Assembly: GCA_902521075.1 (NCBI GenBank)
Contig: CABYQM010000002.1
Span: 62,001 to 126,000, forward strand
DNA: 64,000 nucleotides
Reading direction: 5' to 3'
From: an uncultured Pelagibacteraceae bacterium
GTDB taxonomy: Bacteria > Pseudomonadota > Alphaproteobacteria > Pelagibacterales > Pelagibacteraceae
Made by a program: the position numbers and the translations under genes. Under the pieces are notes generated by a model, which had not been told where the DNA came from, ran no database searches, and worked only from the letters and a program-made list of their open reading frames with translations. Positions 24,488 through 33,766 of this stretch are shown piece after piece (position 1 is the first letter of the stretch; every line of letters begins with the position of its first letter).

Positions 24488-24976
24488 ATGTTAGATAATT
24501 CCACATATATGTTTAAAAAAAGAGAAAATGTAGCAGAAATAGAAGAAGGTAAGCTTTTATCTCCAAAATTCGACAATGATGGATTGATTCCAGTCATTAC
24601 AACATGCTCAAAAACAAAAGAAATATTGATGCATGGGTATATGAATGTCGAAGCCTTCAAGTTAACTATTGAAACTAAAGAAGCTCATTACTGGAGCAGA
24701 TCTAGAAAATCAATTTGGCATAAAGGAAAAACAAGTGGGTTTGTTCAAAAAGTAAAGGAGATTCGAATTGATGATGATCAAGATGCAGTTTGGATGACTG
24801 TAGATATTGGCGAAGGCTCTAGTTGCCACGTTGGGTACAGATCCTGTTTTTATAGATCTGTTCCTTTGGGTAAAATTGATAATGCAAGACAAATTGAAAT
24901 GAAATTTGAAGAAGAAGAAAAAAAATTTGACCCAGAAGTTGTTTATAAAGGACAACCTAATCCAACAAAAATATAA
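24488..24976 (+). CDS. hisI: Phosphoribosyl-AMP cyclohydrolase
   Basis: Third step of histidine synthesis, opening the purine ring of PR-AMP. The protein has 162 residues. The segments ILMHGYMNVEAF, AHYWSRSRKSIWHKGKTSG and SSCHVGYRSCFYR (zinc Cys pair) are diagnostic. It is longer than many single-domain HisI because of about 25 N-terminal and 30 C-terminal residues. It stands apart from other his genes and heads a three-gene run with an oxygenase-like gene and a DUF2237 gene. Confidence 0.9.
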   Translation: MLDNSTYMFKKRENVAEIEEGKLLSPKFDNDGLIPVITTCSKTKEILMHGYMNVEAFKLTIETKEAHYWSRSRKSIWHKGKTSGFVQKVKEIRIDDDQDAVWMTVDIGEGSSCHVGYRSCFYRSVPLGKIDNARQIEMKFEEEEKKFDPEVVYKGQPNPTKI

Positions 24977-24982
24977 AAAGTG

Positions 24983-25591
24983 ATGAAAGTTTTAAGTCCG
25001 TTTGGACCGAAAATTGCTGTTATTAAAATTCCATTAAACTTGGTAAAAAAAATTAATGATGAAGTTGAAAGTATTATTAAAGATAAAAAAAAATCAAAAT
25101 CAAATGACTATTCAAAAAAGTTAGTAGGTCAAGTTGAGCAAGAAATTGAATTAAAAAATAAATTTATTAAAAAAAATTTAAAAAGTTTTATTTCTAAAAG
25201 TGTAAACCAATATTTAAAAAAAAATCTTAATAAGAAGTCAAAAAATATTAAAATTAAGAATTTATGGGTCGTAAGACAATTTAAAAATGATTACAATCCT
25301 ATTCATTTCCATGATGGTAATGTTTCTGGAGTTGGTTATTTGAAAATTCCAAATAATTTAACAAAGGGAAACAAGAAAATAAAAACTAATGGAACAATTG
25401 ATTTTATTTATGGTTCTAAATCTTTTTTGAATAATTCTATATTTAATCATAAACCAAAAGTTGGTGATCTTATTTTGTTCCCAAATAATTTAATGCATAC
25501 TGCATATCCATTCAAATCTGATGGTGAAAGAAGATCATTTTCGTTTAACATAGATATTGATAAAAAATTAACAGAATTGTTTCATGGCTGA
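24983..25591 (+). CDS. Putative 2OG-Fe(II) oxygenase
   Basis: Protein of 202 residues. The central HFHDGNVSGVGYLKIP (His-x-Asp, residues about 110-125) and the C-terminal HTAYPF followed by GERRSFSFNI (distal His and Arg) match the short family of putative 2-oxoglutarate/iron oxygenases often found in marine bacteria and phages. The first half is Lys-rich and helical. A GTG at 24980 would add one Met-equivalent residue. It lies between hisI and the DUF2237 gene, overlapping the latter by 8 bases. Substrate unknown; protein hydroxylation is a possibility. Confidence 0.7.
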   Translation: MKVLSPFGPKIAVIKIPLNLVKKINDEVESIIKDKKKSKSNDYSKKLVGQVEQEIELKNKFIKKNLKSFISKSVNQYLKKNLNKKSKNIKIKNLWVVRQFKNDYNPIHFHDGNVSGVGYLKIPNNLTKGNKKIKTNGTIDFIYGSKSFLNNSIFNHKPKVGDLILFPNNLMHTAYPFKSDGERRSFSFNIDIDKKLTELFHG

Positions 25592-25958
25592 TAAACAAAA
25601 AAATGTTTTAGATGAAGATTTGGAGTTATGCTCTAATGACCCTTTAACAGGATGGTATAGAGACGGATGTTGTAATACAGATGAAAATGATCATGGTGTT
25701 CACACTGTTTGTGCAAAAGTAAATACTGAATTTTTAGAATGGTGCAAAGAAGCAGGGAATGATTTAATAACACCTCATCCTGAATTTGGTTTTCCTGGTT
25801 TAAAAGATGGTGATAGTTGGTGTGTGTGTGCAGGTTGGTATGCTAGAGCTTTAGAAGCGGGAAAAGGATGTCCTATTTATTTAAAAAAAACTCATAAAAA
25901 CACTTTGAAACTTATTCCAATTGAAACTTTAAAAAAGTTTGCAATCGATTTATCTTAA
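25584..25958 (+). CDS. DUF2237 family protein
   Basis: Small cytoplasmic protein of 124 residues. The pattern NDPLTGWYRDGCCNT near residue 17, HTVCAKV, EFGFPGLKDGDSWCVCAGWYARAL and the end LKKFA match the DUF2237 family, whose function is unknown. Five conserved Cys suggest metal or redox chemistry. Its stop abuts the convergent ETF:ubiquinone oxidoreductase gene. It is translationally coupled with the 2OG oxygenase-like gene. Confidence 0.85.
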   Translation: MADKQKNVLDEDLELCSNDPLTGWYRDGCCNTDENDHGVHTVCAKVNTEFLEWCKEAGNDLITPHPEFGFPGLKDGDSWCVCAGWYARALEAGKGCPIYLKKTHKNTLKLIPIETLKKFAIDLS

Positions 25959-27578
25959 TTACATATTTCCATATTTAGGTCCGCCCCCACCTTCTGGAGT
26001 GACCCAAGTAATATTTTGAGATGGCTCTTTAATATCACAAGTTTTACAATGTATGCAATTTTGTGCATTAATTACAAATTTTTGAACAGAATTTACTTCT
26101 TGAACTTCATAAACTCCTGCTGGACAATATCTTTGTGCGGGCTCATCAAATTTCTCTAAAGTATATTTTATAGGCAAATCTGGATCTTTAAGTTTTAAAT
26201 GCACTGGTTGATTATCATCATGAATTGTACCCGTTAAATAAACCGAACTAGTTTTATCAAAAGTAATAACGTTATCAGGCTTAGGATAATCAATTTTTGG
26301 CATTTTAGTTGCTGGTTTTAGAGCTTCATGATCAGCATGTTTATGTTTTAATGTGAAAGGAAGCTTTCCTCTAAATAAAATCTGGTCAATTCCAGTAAAT
26401 AATATACCCAAAATTAATCCCCAAGAGAAACTTGGTTTTACATTTCTTGCCTCATGTAATTCTTTGTAAACCCAACTTTCTTTAAATTTTTGTTCATATG
26501 TAGATAAATTTAAATTTTTTGTAAGATGCTCATAAATTGTTTCAGCAGCGATCATTCCACTCTTCATCGCAGTATGAGACCCTTTTATTTTAGGCATATT
26601 TAATGTTCCTGCATCACATCCAACTAACAAAGCACCTGGCATAAACATCTGAGGTAAACTCTGTATACCACCCTCAATTAAAGCTCTTGCGCCATAAGAA
26701 ATTCTTTTTCCGCCTTCAATTATTTTTTTTATATCTGGATGAGTTTTAAATCTTTGGAATTCATCGAAAGGTGAGAGATGAGGATTTTGATAATCTAATC
26801 CAATTACGTAACCAAGAAAAACTTGTTTATTTTCTGCATGATACATAAAACTTCCACCGTAGGTGTTATTGTCCAAAGGCCATCCAGCAGTATGCATTAC
26901 TAAACCTTCTGTATGATTTTTTTCATCTATCTCCCAAATTTCTTTAAAACCAATTCCATATTGTTGAGGATTTTTACCTTTGTCTAATTCAAACTTCTTT
27001 ATTAATTCTTTTCCTAAGTGACCTCTGCATCCTTCTGCAAATACTGTAACTTTTGCATGCAATTCCATTCCAGGTTCATAAGTATCTTTTTTATTTCCCT
27101 CTTTATCGATACCCATATCTTGAGTAGCAATACCTTTAACTGATCCATCGTCATTATATAAAACTTCACTTGCTGGAAATCCTGGAAATATTTCAACTCC
27201 TAATCCCTCAGCCTGCTCTGCCAACCATCTACAAAGATTTGCAAGACTTATAATATAATTGTTATGATTTTGTTGAACCTTGGGAAGTAACCATGTTGGC
27301 CAACTTAATGATTTTTGTTTTCCTAAAAATAAAAATTTTTCTTTTGTAACTTTTGTTTTAATTGGAGCATTTAATTCTTTCCAATTAGGTATTAGTTCGT
27401 CTAAAGCACGTGTTTCAAACACGTTCCCAGACAAAATATGCGCACCTATTTCAGATGCTTTTTCTAAAAGGCAGACATTAATATCTGGATTTAACTGCTT
27501 TAATTTAATTGCAGTTGAAAGTCCTGATGGTCCGCCACCTACGATGACAACATCGTATTCCATCACTTCTCTGGACAT
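25959..27578 (-). CDS. Electron transfer flavoprotein:ubiquinone oxidoreductase
   Basis: Moves electrons from reduced ETF to the quinone pool at the inner membrane. The 539-residue protein starts with the FAD motif VVIVGGGPSGLS. The C-terminal iron-sulfur segment has Cys in RYCPAGVYEV and CIHCKTCDIK, ending with TPEGGGGPKYGNM, which is typical. Full length compared with about 550 in bacterial relatives. With etfA and etfB 24 bp upstream and a DMGDH-like dehydrogenase before them, it completes a respiratory chain entry for methylated glycine oxidation. Confidence 0.94.
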   Translation of the reverse strand: MSREVMEYDVVIVGGGPSGLSTAIKLKQLNPDINVCLLEKASEIGAHILSGNVFETRALDELIPNWKELNAPIKTKVTKEKFLFLGKQKSLSWPTWLLPKVQQNHNNYIISLANLCRWLAEQAEGLGVEIFPGFPASEVLYNDDGSVKGIATQDMGIDKEGNKKDTYEPGMELHAKVTVFAEGCRGHLGKELIKKFELDKGKNPQQYGIGFKEIWEIDEKNHTEGLVMHTAGWPLDNNTYGGSFMYHAENKQVFLGYVIGLDYQNPHLSPFDEFQRFKTHPDIKKIIEGGKRISYGARALIEGGIQSLPQMFMPGALLVGCDAGTLNMPKIKGSHTAMKSGMIAAETIYEHLTKNLNLSTYEQKFKESWVYKELHEARNVKPSFSWGLILGILFTGIDQILFRGKLPFTLKHKHADHEALKPATKMPKIDYPKPDNVITFDKTSSVYLTGTIHDDNQPVHLKLKDPDLPIKYTLEKFDEPAQRYCPAGVYEVQEVNSVQKFVINAQNCIHCKTCDIKEPSQNITWVTPEGGGGPKYGNM

Positions 27579-27602
27579 AATGATAATTTCTTACAGTATT
27601 TG

Positions 27603-28556
27603 CTATTTTTGTATAGTGTTTAATTTGTTCAATTCTGACAAAAATTGAGGAAGCGCTTCAAAAAGATCTGCTTCTAATCCGTAATCTGCGACACTAAAAA
27701 TTGGAGCTTCACCGTCTTTATTTATTGCAACAATAACTTTACTTTCTTTCATTCCTGCTAAGTGCTGTATTGCACCTGAAATTCCAACTGCAATATATAA
27801 ATCTGGAACTACAACTTTACCCGTTTGTCCTACTTGATGATCATTCGTAATATAACCAGCATCAACTGCTGCTCTTGATGCACCAATTGCTGCATTAAGT
27901 TTATCAGCAATATCGCTGATTAATTTGAAATTTTCACCATTTTGCATTCCTCTGCCGCCAGAAATAACTATTCTAGCTGTTCCAAGCTCTGGTCTGTCTG
28001 ACTTAACTTCTTCTTTCTTTAGAAATTTAGTTGATGAACTAGCTTCTGCTGGATCGGATTTTGTAATTTCAGCAGATCCACCACTCTTATCAGCAGGATC
28101 AAACGATGTCGGTCTTATAGTAACACATTTTTTCTTGTCATTACTTTTAACCGTAGCAAAAGCATTTCCTGCATAAATTGGTCTTAAAAAAGTATCTTCA
28201 GAAATAACTTTAATTATATCGCTTACTTGAGAAGTATCTAGTAACGCTGCAATTCTTGGCATTAAATTTTTGCCAAATGTATTTGCTGAGCTTACAATGT
28301 GTGAATAATTTTCTGCATGCTTGATTATTGCTGCTGTATAATTTTCAGCAATGTAGTTTTCGTAAATCTCATTATCAACATGAATAACTTTTTTTACATT
28401 TGGAACTTCAGATAAAGATTTTGCAACATCGTCAGCTTGATGACCTAAAACCAAAACATGAAGATCATCATTTATTTGAGAAGCTGCTGTAATAGCATTA
28501 TATGTAAATGGTCTTACTTCTTTATTGTTATGTTCTGCAATTAATAATACCGACAT
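27603..28556 (-). CDS. etfA: Electron transfer flavoprotein alpha subunit
   Basis: FAD-carrying subunit of 317 residues. The C-terminal domain has the FAD pattern ISGGRGMQ near residue 200, [37 protein letters not shown] and [10 protein letters not shown]. It pairs with EtfB encoded just upstream (ATG at 28556, one base after the etfB stop). It accepts electrons from the DMGDH-like dehydrogenase encoded upstream, and possibly from other acyl-CoA or amine dehydrogenases, and delivers them to the ETF-QO. Confidence 0.95.
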   Translation of the reverse strand: MSVLLIAEHNNKEVRPFTYNAITAASQINDDLHVLVLGHQADDVAKSLSEVPNVKKVIHVDNEIYENYIAENYTAAIIKHAENYSHIVSSANTFGKNLMPRIAALLDTSQVSDIIKVISEDTFLRPIYAGNAFATVKSNDKKKCVTIRPTSFDPADKSGGSAEITKSDPAEASSSTKFLKKEEVKSDRPELGTARIVISGGRGMQNGENFKLISDIADKLNAAIGASRAAVDAGYITNDHQVGQTGKVVVPDLYIAVGISGAIQHLAGMKESKVIVAINKDGEAPIFSVADYGLEADLFEALPQFLSELNKLNTIQK

Positions 28557-29306
28557 TTAAATTACCTTAGCCTCATTTTTTAATTTTTGCACCAATTCTT
28601 CAACACTAGCGACTTTTATTCCAGCTTTTCTTTTTGGTGGCTCTTCAACTTTAATTTGTTCGATTCTAGGATTAATATCAACTCCTAAATCTGAAGCATT
28701 TATCTGTTCTATTGGTTTTTTCTTAGCTTTCATAATATTTGGAAGTGAAGCATATCTTGGTTCATTTAATCTTAAATCACATGTAACAATTGCGGGAACA
28801 TTCACTTCTATGGTTTCCAAACCTTCATCAATTTCACGTGTTACCTCTAATGCATTATCCTTTACTTCGATTTTAGATGCAAAAGTCGCTTGTGGCCAAT
28901 TTAGTAAAGCTGCAAGCATCTGACCAGTTTGATTACAGTCATCATCAATTGCTTGTTTGCCCATAAAAACTAAATCAGGATTTTCTTTTTCTACAATTTT
29001 TTTTAAAATTTTTGAAACTGCCAATGGTTCAATCACATTATCAACTTTGACATGTATTCCCCTATCCGCTCCAACTGCCAATGCTTTTCTAACAGTTTCT
29101 TGTGCTTTTTCTTCACCAATTGTAATTGCAACTATTTCTTTAGCTTTGCCAGCCTCTTTAATTTTTACTGCTTCCTCTATTGCATTATCATCTGGTGGAT
29201 TTGTTGACATTTTAACGTTGTCAGTAACAACACCTGAACCATCTTCTTTAACTCTTATTTGAACGTTGTAATCAATAACTCTTTTAACTGCGACTAGTAT
29301 TTTCAT
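28557..29306 (-). CDS. etfB: Electron transfer flavoprotein beta subunit
   Basis: AMP-binding subunit of 249 residues. [13 protein letters not shown] at the start, [37 protein letters not shown] near 125 and [22 protein letters not shown] near 178-200 are family signatures, the last containing the dehydrogenase recognition loop. Its start overlaps the last base of the DMGDH-like gene, so flavin dehydrogenase and ETF are translationally coupled. Confidence 0.95.
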   Translation of the reverse strand: MKILVAVKRVIDYNVQIRVKEDGSGVVTDNVKMSTNPPDDNAIEEAVKIKEAGKAKEIVAITIGEEKAQETVRKALAVGADRGIHVKVDNVIEPLAVSKILKKIVEKENPDLVFMGKQAIDDDCNQTGQMLAALLNWPQATFASKIEVKDNALEVTREIDEGLETIEVNVPAIVTCDLRLNEPRYASLPNIMKAKKKPIEQINASDLGVDINPRIEQIKVEEPPKRKAGIKVASVEELVQKLKNEAKVI

Positions 29307-31738
29307 TAAGCTCTTAATAAATTGTTTTCTGGATCGTAAGGACTTTCGTCTAAAATTGTTGCATCGTATTTCTCACCTAATATTTCAATTTTTAGTTTTT
29401 GTCCAACATTTGCTAATTCTGGTTTAACCATTCCTAAAGCTAAAGATTTTCCAATTCTAAAACCAAAATCTCCTCCTGTTGCTCTTCCTATAACACTTCC
29501 ATTTTCGTAAATTGGATTGTTTCCTAAAACATCTGCATCTTTTGGATTATGAACCTCTAAGGTAACAAGCTTGTTATCAAAGCCTTTTTCTCTCCATTTG
29601 TTCAATGCATCAAGTCCAATAAAACTTCCTTTATTAGGGTGTATAAATCTATCAAGACCACTTTCATAAGGTGAGTATTCTATTGATAGTTCTGTTCCAA
29701 CTAACTTATAAGATTTTTCTACCCTCAAACTATTCATAGCTCTAATACCATAAGGCTTTAGTCCAAGATCTTTTCCTGCTTCCATAAGTTTATCAAAAAT
29801 GTGATTTTGATATTCAATTGGATGATGAAGTTCCCATCCTAATTCACCAACAAAGTTAACTCTCATAGCATTTACCGGTGCGTACCCTACATCAACCATT
29901 TTTGCACTTAGCCATTTAAAGTTTTCATTTGAAAAATCATCTTTTGAAACTCTTTGCATTAACTCTCTTGCTTTTGGACCTGAAACAACCAAAACTCCAT
30001 TACTATTAGTTAAATTTTCAAACTGTACTGAACCATCTGAAGGCATCCATTTTAAAATCCAATCATGATCTAATCTTTGGAAAGCTCCCGCTGATACTAA
30101 ATAAAAGCTATCATGTGACTCTCTCATAATAGTAAATTCAGAATGAACTCCGCCTTTAGTATTTAAAGCGTGGCATAAATTAATTCTTCCAACTTTTTTT
30201 GGTAATTTGTTTGCAACTAAATTATCTAAAAATTCCTCAGCACCAGGTCCTTTAATTCTACATTTTGCAAATGCAGTCATATCCAAAAGACCAACATTTT
30301 CTTTTACGTTTTTGCATTCTTTTTCCATTGCATTGAACCATTTTGATCTTCTAAATGACCAATCATCTTTTTGCTCCATTCCGTCAGTTGCAAAAAAATT
30401 AGGTCTTTCCCATCCAAATTTTTGACCAAAAACTGCTCCTAAATTTTTCATTCTGTCATAACATGGTGCAGTTCTTAATGGTCTTGCTGCCGGTCTTTCT
30501 TCATCAGGAAAATGAGTTATGAAAACGTGACTGTAGGCTTCTTCATTTTTAGCTTTTAAATATGATTTAGAGCAATAATCTCCATACCTTCTTGGTTCAA
30601 CACCAAGCATATCGATTGTTGGTTCACCATCTACGATCCATTCAGCAAGTTGCCATCCTGCTCCACCTGCTGCAGTGATACCAAAACTGTGACCTTCATT
30701 TATCCAAAAATTTTTCAATCCCCAAGCTGGACCAACAATTGGGTTACCATCTGGAGTGTAACAAATTGCTCCATTATAAACTTTCTTAACTCCCACTTCT
30801 CCAAAAGCAGGTACTCTATGTATTGCACCTTCAATATGAGGCGCTAATCTATCTAAATCTTCCTGAAATAACTCATACTCAGAATCTTTTGATGGTCCAT
30901 CTACATAACAAGCTGGTGCACCATCTTCATATGGTCCTAAAATTAACCCACCCGCTTCTTCTCTCATGTACCATCTACTATCACTATCTCTTAAAACTCC
31001 CATCTCAGGCAATCCATCTTTTTTTCTTTTTTGAATTTCAGGATGAGGTTCGGTAACAATGTATTGATGTTCTACTGGGATAACTGGAATATCTAAGCCA
31101 ACCATCTTTCCAGTTTGTCTTGCAAAATTTCCTGAACAAGAAATAATATGTTCACATTCTATAGACCCTTTATCTGTCTCAACAACCCAACCATCTTTGG
31201 TTTGTTTCATTCCAACAACATTTGTATTTCTATAAATTTCTGCTCCTCTATTTCTTGCACCTGTTGCAAGTGCTTGAGTTAAATCAGCTGGTTGAATATA
31301 TCCATCTTCAGGGTGTTGTATTGCACCAACTAAATCTGATGTATTACATAATGGCCAGATTTCCTTAACTTGGTCTGGAGTTAAAAATTTTACATCAACA
31401 CCAATTGTTTGAGCAACACCAGCGTATTGAAAGTATTCATCCATTCTATCTTTAGTGCTTGCTAATCTAATATTTGATACAACGCTGAAACCTACGTTCT
31501 TACCTGTCTCTTCTTCTAAAGTTTTATACAAATTGACAGCATACTTGTGGAGTTGTCCCACAGAATAACTCATATTAAATAGTGGTAATAAGCCAGCTGC
31601 ATGCCAAGTTGAGCCTGATGTTAGTTCTTTTCTTTCAATTAAAACAACATCTGACCAACCTTTTTTTGCTAAGTGATAGAGTGCACTAACTCCTACTACT
31701 CCACCGCCTACTACTACAACTTTTGCTTTGGATTTCAT
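29306..31738 (-). CDS. Dimethylglycine/sarcosine dehydrogenase-like flavoprotein linked with ETF
   Basis: Flavoenzyme of 810 residues with the same two parts as the paralogue at 15365. The DAO-like FAD domain has [13 protein letters not shown] and His46 in SGSTWHAAG for covalent FAD. From about residue 430 a GcvT-like THF domain ends with NNPIYENG and a final barrel. It should oxidise an N-methylated glycine (dimethylglycine or sarcosine) and make methylene-THF. Direct coupling to etfBA and ETF-QO in one operon supports ETF as the electron acceptor. First gene of the operon; substrate choice among DMG, sarcosine or another N-methyl amino acid is open. Confidence 0.88.
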   Translation of the reverse strand: MKSKAKVVVVGGGVVGVSALYHLAKKGWSDVVLIERKELTSGSTWHAAGLLPLFNMSYSVGQLHKYAVNLYKTLEEETGKNVGFSVVSNIRLASTKDRMDEYFQYAGVAQTIGVDVKFLTPDQVKEIWPLCNTSDLVGAIQHPEDGYIQPADLTQALATGARNRGAEIYRNTNVVGMKQTKDGWVVETDKGSIECEHIISCSGNFARQTGKMVGLDIPVIPVEHQYIVTEPHPEIQKRKKDGLPEMGVLRDSDSRWYMREEAGGLILGPYEDGAPACYVDGPSKDSEYELFQEDLDRLAPHIEGAIHRVPAFGEVGVKKVYNGAICYTPDGNPIVGPAWGLKNFWINEGHSFGITAAGGAGWQLAEWIVDGEPTIDMLGVEPRRYGDYCSKSYLKAKNEEAYSHVFITHFPDEERPAARPLRTAPCYDRMKNLGAVFGQKFGWERPNFFATDGMEQKDDWSFRRSKWFNAMEKECKNVKENVGLLDMTAFAKCRIKGPGAEEFLDNLVANKLPKKVGRINLCHALNTKGGVHSEFTIMRESHDSFYLVSAGAFQRLDHDWILKWMPSDGSVQFENLTNSNGVLVVSGPKARELMQRVSKDDFSNENFKWLSAKMVDVGYAPVNAMRVNFVGELGWELHHPIEYQNHIFDKLMEAGKDLGLKPYGIRAMNSLRVEKSYKLVGTELSIEYSPYESGLDRFIHPNKGSFIGLDALNKWREKGFDNKLVTLEVHNPKDADVLGNNPIYENGSVIGRATGGDFGFRIGKSLALGMVKPELANVGQKLKIEILGEKYDATILDESPYDPENNLLRA

Positions 31739-31784
31739 TATCAGATTCCTACTAAATTTTAATTACTAACGAAACAAAATTCTA

Positions 31785-31988
31785 TTATTCATCATCTGCG
31801 TCACGCCAGCCCATTCTGAACATTAAATAAGCGGCAACTACAACGGAAATTGTACCTACTACCATACCAATATTAATCCCAACTTCACTTCCCCAAAAAT
31901 ACCATCCAAGTTGAGTGGATGAGATTGTTGGAAAGCATAAAATAAACATTAGAATTGCGTACCTAATATACATTGGAGGTTTTTTCAT
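31785..31988 (-). CDS. Small two-helix membrane protein (67 aa)
   Basis: From the ATG at 31988, which overlaps the preceding stop as TAATG, the product has 67 residues with two hydrophobic segments (about 7-27 and 35-60) and an acidic end DADDE. The frame is open 18 codons further upstream but those would lie inside the preceding gene. A motif W-x-FWGSEVG joins the two helices. It is coupled with the exported DUF4864-like gene. Function unknown. Confidence 0.65.
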   Translation of the reverse strand: MKKPPMYIRYAILMFILCFPTISSTQLGWYFWGSEVGINIGMVVGTISVVVAAYLMFRMGWRDADDE

Positions 31989-32449
31989 TATATTGATGAT
32001 CCCATTGGTATTGGTTGTGAAACTGCTGTTGTTAGCCAGCAATCTAGAAGATTGCCCTCTTTATTATTTTTTTCAACTTTCCATTTAAATTTAAAATATT
32101 GTTTATCCTTATCCAAGACAACAACTTCATAAGTTGCCATGGTACTTGATTTGTAAATTTCAGTTACTGTATTTTCTTTGTGATCAATTAACATTGAGTA
32201 TGAAGCACCCTTTAACATTCTTTTAAATCTATCTAAAGGACCTGTCATCCTTTGATTATTGGGATGTGCAAATTCCCATGTTTGCTCAATCCCTCTATCT
32301 TTATATGGACTGTCATTTTTCATTAAAGCATTTAATTGAATCACAACAACTTGTTTCGGATCTATATTCACACTTGGTTTTAAAACATCGGCAAATGAAG
32401 AATTAAAATAAATAAATGTAATTAAAAAAAATAAAATTTTGAATTTCAT
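31988..32449 (-). CDS. Exported DUF4864-like protein
   Basis: Protein of 153 residues with a signal peptide of about 20 residues (MKFKILFFLITFIYFNSSFA). The mature part has QVVVIQLNALMKND, then WEFAHPNNQRMTGPLDRFKRML, a pattern I associate with DUF4864, a small NTF2-like periplasmic family. No catalytic motif is visible. It is followed by a coupled membrane protein and preceded, after 66 bp, by the CoA-binding gene pair. Confidence 0.7.
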   Translation of the reverse strand: MKFKILFFLITFIYFNSSFADVLKPSVNIDPKQVVVIQLNALMKNDSPYKDRGIEQTWEFAHPNNQRMTGPLDRFKRMLKGASYSMLIDHKENTVTEIYKSSTMATYEVVVLDKDKQYFKFKWKVEKNNKEGNLLDCWLTTAVSQPIPMGSSI

Positions 32450-32515
32450 ATTTTAAATTTATCTTAAATTTAAAATGAAATAAAAGGTCTTAATATCACA
32501 CTTAATAATTTGATA

Positions 32516-32941
32516 TTATATAGTTTTGAATAATCTATCGTATTCTTTTTTAATACATTTATTAGAGATATAATAAATTTTATTTTGAGAGACTAATTTA
32601 GCTGCATTTTCGTTATGAATTCCTAATTGCAACCATAATACATTTGCTCCAATTTCTATTGTTTGTTTTGCTATTTCCTCAGCCTCTTCACTGGGTCTAA
32701 AAACATTAACAATTCCAACATGATCTTTTATATCAGTTAGTTTTTTATAAACTGGTTCTCCATGTATAATTTTATTATCTGTTACTGGATTAACAGGAAA
32801 AACTTTGTAACCTGTATTTCTTAAATATTTCATTATTATATTGGAAGTTTTTTTTGAGTCTGGGCTTGCTCCAACAATTGCTATCGTCCGATAACTTAAA
32901 TAAAGTTCTTTTATCTTTTCGTCTACAAGTGTTGTGTCCAT
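32516..32941 (-). CDS. CoA-binding domain protein (YccU-like), copy 2
   Basis: Small Rossmann protein of 141 residues. IAIVGASPDSKKTS near residue 18 is the CoA-binding loop, VFPVNPV and VNVFRPSEEAEEI follow, and it ends SNKCIKKEYDRLF with the conserved Cys. Family members bind CoA and may act as CoA-dependent regulators or thiol carriers; no reaction is known. It lies 8 bp after a paralogue (32950-33399). Gene pair and ferredoxin/MTO neighbours suggest a role in handling a sulfur compound. Confidence 0.85.
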   Translation of the reverse strand: MDTTLVDEKIKELYLSYRTIAIVGASPDSKKTSNIIMKYLRNTGYKVFPVNPVTDNKIIHGEPVYKKLTDIKDHVGIVNVFRPSEEAEEIAKQTIEIGANVLWLQLGIHNENAAKLVSQNKIYYISNKCIKKEYDRLFKTI

Positions 32942-32949
32942 AATTTAAT

Positions 32950-33399
32950 TTAAATTTTTAGATCTAGACGCGGTTTCCAAAATGGTCTGAAGAGTTCAAT
33001 TTTTGGACATCTATTCATAACTACTTTTAAACCTGCATCTTCAGCAATTTTTGCTGCATCATGATTAATTACACCAATTTGTCCCCATAATACTTTTGCT
33101 CCAATTGATATTGCCTCTTCAGCAATACCATAGAGATCCTCGGATTTTCTAAATACTTCGACCATATCAACAGGTCTATCTATTGCCGATAAATTTGGAT
33201 AAACTTTTAAATTTCTAATTTCCTTTACACCTGGTTTAGGATTTACAGGTATCATGTCATAGCCAGTTTCATGCAAAACTCGTAATACACCATAACTAAA
33301 TTTAGTTTTGTCTGGACTAGCGCCAACCATTGCAATTGTCTTAACTGAACTTAGAATATCTTTTAAATATTCAGCGCTATAAGGTTCATTGTGGTTCAT
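32950..33399 (-). CDS. CoA-binding domain protein (YccU-like), copy 1
   Basis: Paralogue of 149 residues with the CoA loop IAMVGASPDKTKFS near residue 22, MIPVNPKPG, VDMVEVFRKSEDL, VLWGQIGV and the end VVMNRCPKIELFRP with the conserved Cys. The two copies differ clearly in sequence, so they are old duplicates or form a hetero-oligomer. It overlaps the ferredoxin gene by 14 bases. Confidence 0.88.
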   Translation of the reverse strand: MNHNEPYSAEYLKDILSSVKTIAMVGASPDKTKFSYGVLRVLHETGYDMIPVNPKPGVKEIRNLKVYPNLSAIDRPVDMVEVFRKSEDLYGIAEEAISIGAKVLWGQIGVINHDAAKIAEDAGLKVVMNRCPKIELFRPFWKPRLDLKI

Positions 33400-33766
33400 C
33401 TTTATTTTTTTCTTCCTTTTTACTTGCGATATTTGCTTTTAATTCGTGTGGCTCTAAAGGATCAAGGAAAGGATTTCGGTATAGTTTATCATGACTTTCA
33501 ACTCCTATCTCTATTGTGCAATCTGTTTTTGCTTTAGCAACACATAAAATAATATATCCATCATTTATTTGTCTATTATTTAAAGCAACTTGAGAACGTT
33601 GATCCACTTCCCCATTAATCAGTTTAGCTGCACATGTAATACATCCTCCATACTGACATCCGTATGGAAGATCGACACCTTGATCTCTTAATTCATTTAA
33701 TAAAGGTTTTTTTCCACTTACTTCGAATGCACTGTTATTTCTGTTTGAGATTGTAATTTTTGTCAT
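33386..33766 (-). CDS. 2Fe-2S ferredoxin
   Basis: Plant-type ferredoxin of 126 residues from the ATG at 33766, which overlaps the MTO-like stop as ATGA. A start seven codons earlier is possible. Cluster ligands are Cys37, Cys42, Cys45 and Cys75 (C-x4-C-x2-C-x29-C in LPYGCQYGGCITC and IILCVA). It has a charged C-terminal tail of about 40 residues. It could be the electron partner of the MTO-like protein or of the Rieske oxygenase encoded at 36747, for which no other ferredoxin is seen nearby. Confidence 0.9.
   Translation of the reverse strand: MTKITISNRNNSAFEVSGKKPLLNELRDQGVDLPYGCQYGGCITCAAKLINGEVDQRSQVALNNRQINDGYIILCVAKAKTDCTIEIGVESHDKLYRNPFLDPLEPHELKANIASKKEEKNKDEPQ

Noticed and set aside
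30823..31056. ORFs of 65-77 residues opposite the DMGDH-like gene (30650-31056)
   Set aside because: Antisense shadows of a clearly coding gene without ribosome sites or domains.
31989..32042. 18-codon upstream extension of the small membrane protein
   Set aside because: It lies within the coding end of the DUF4864-like gene; the TAATG overlap at 31988 is the natural start.
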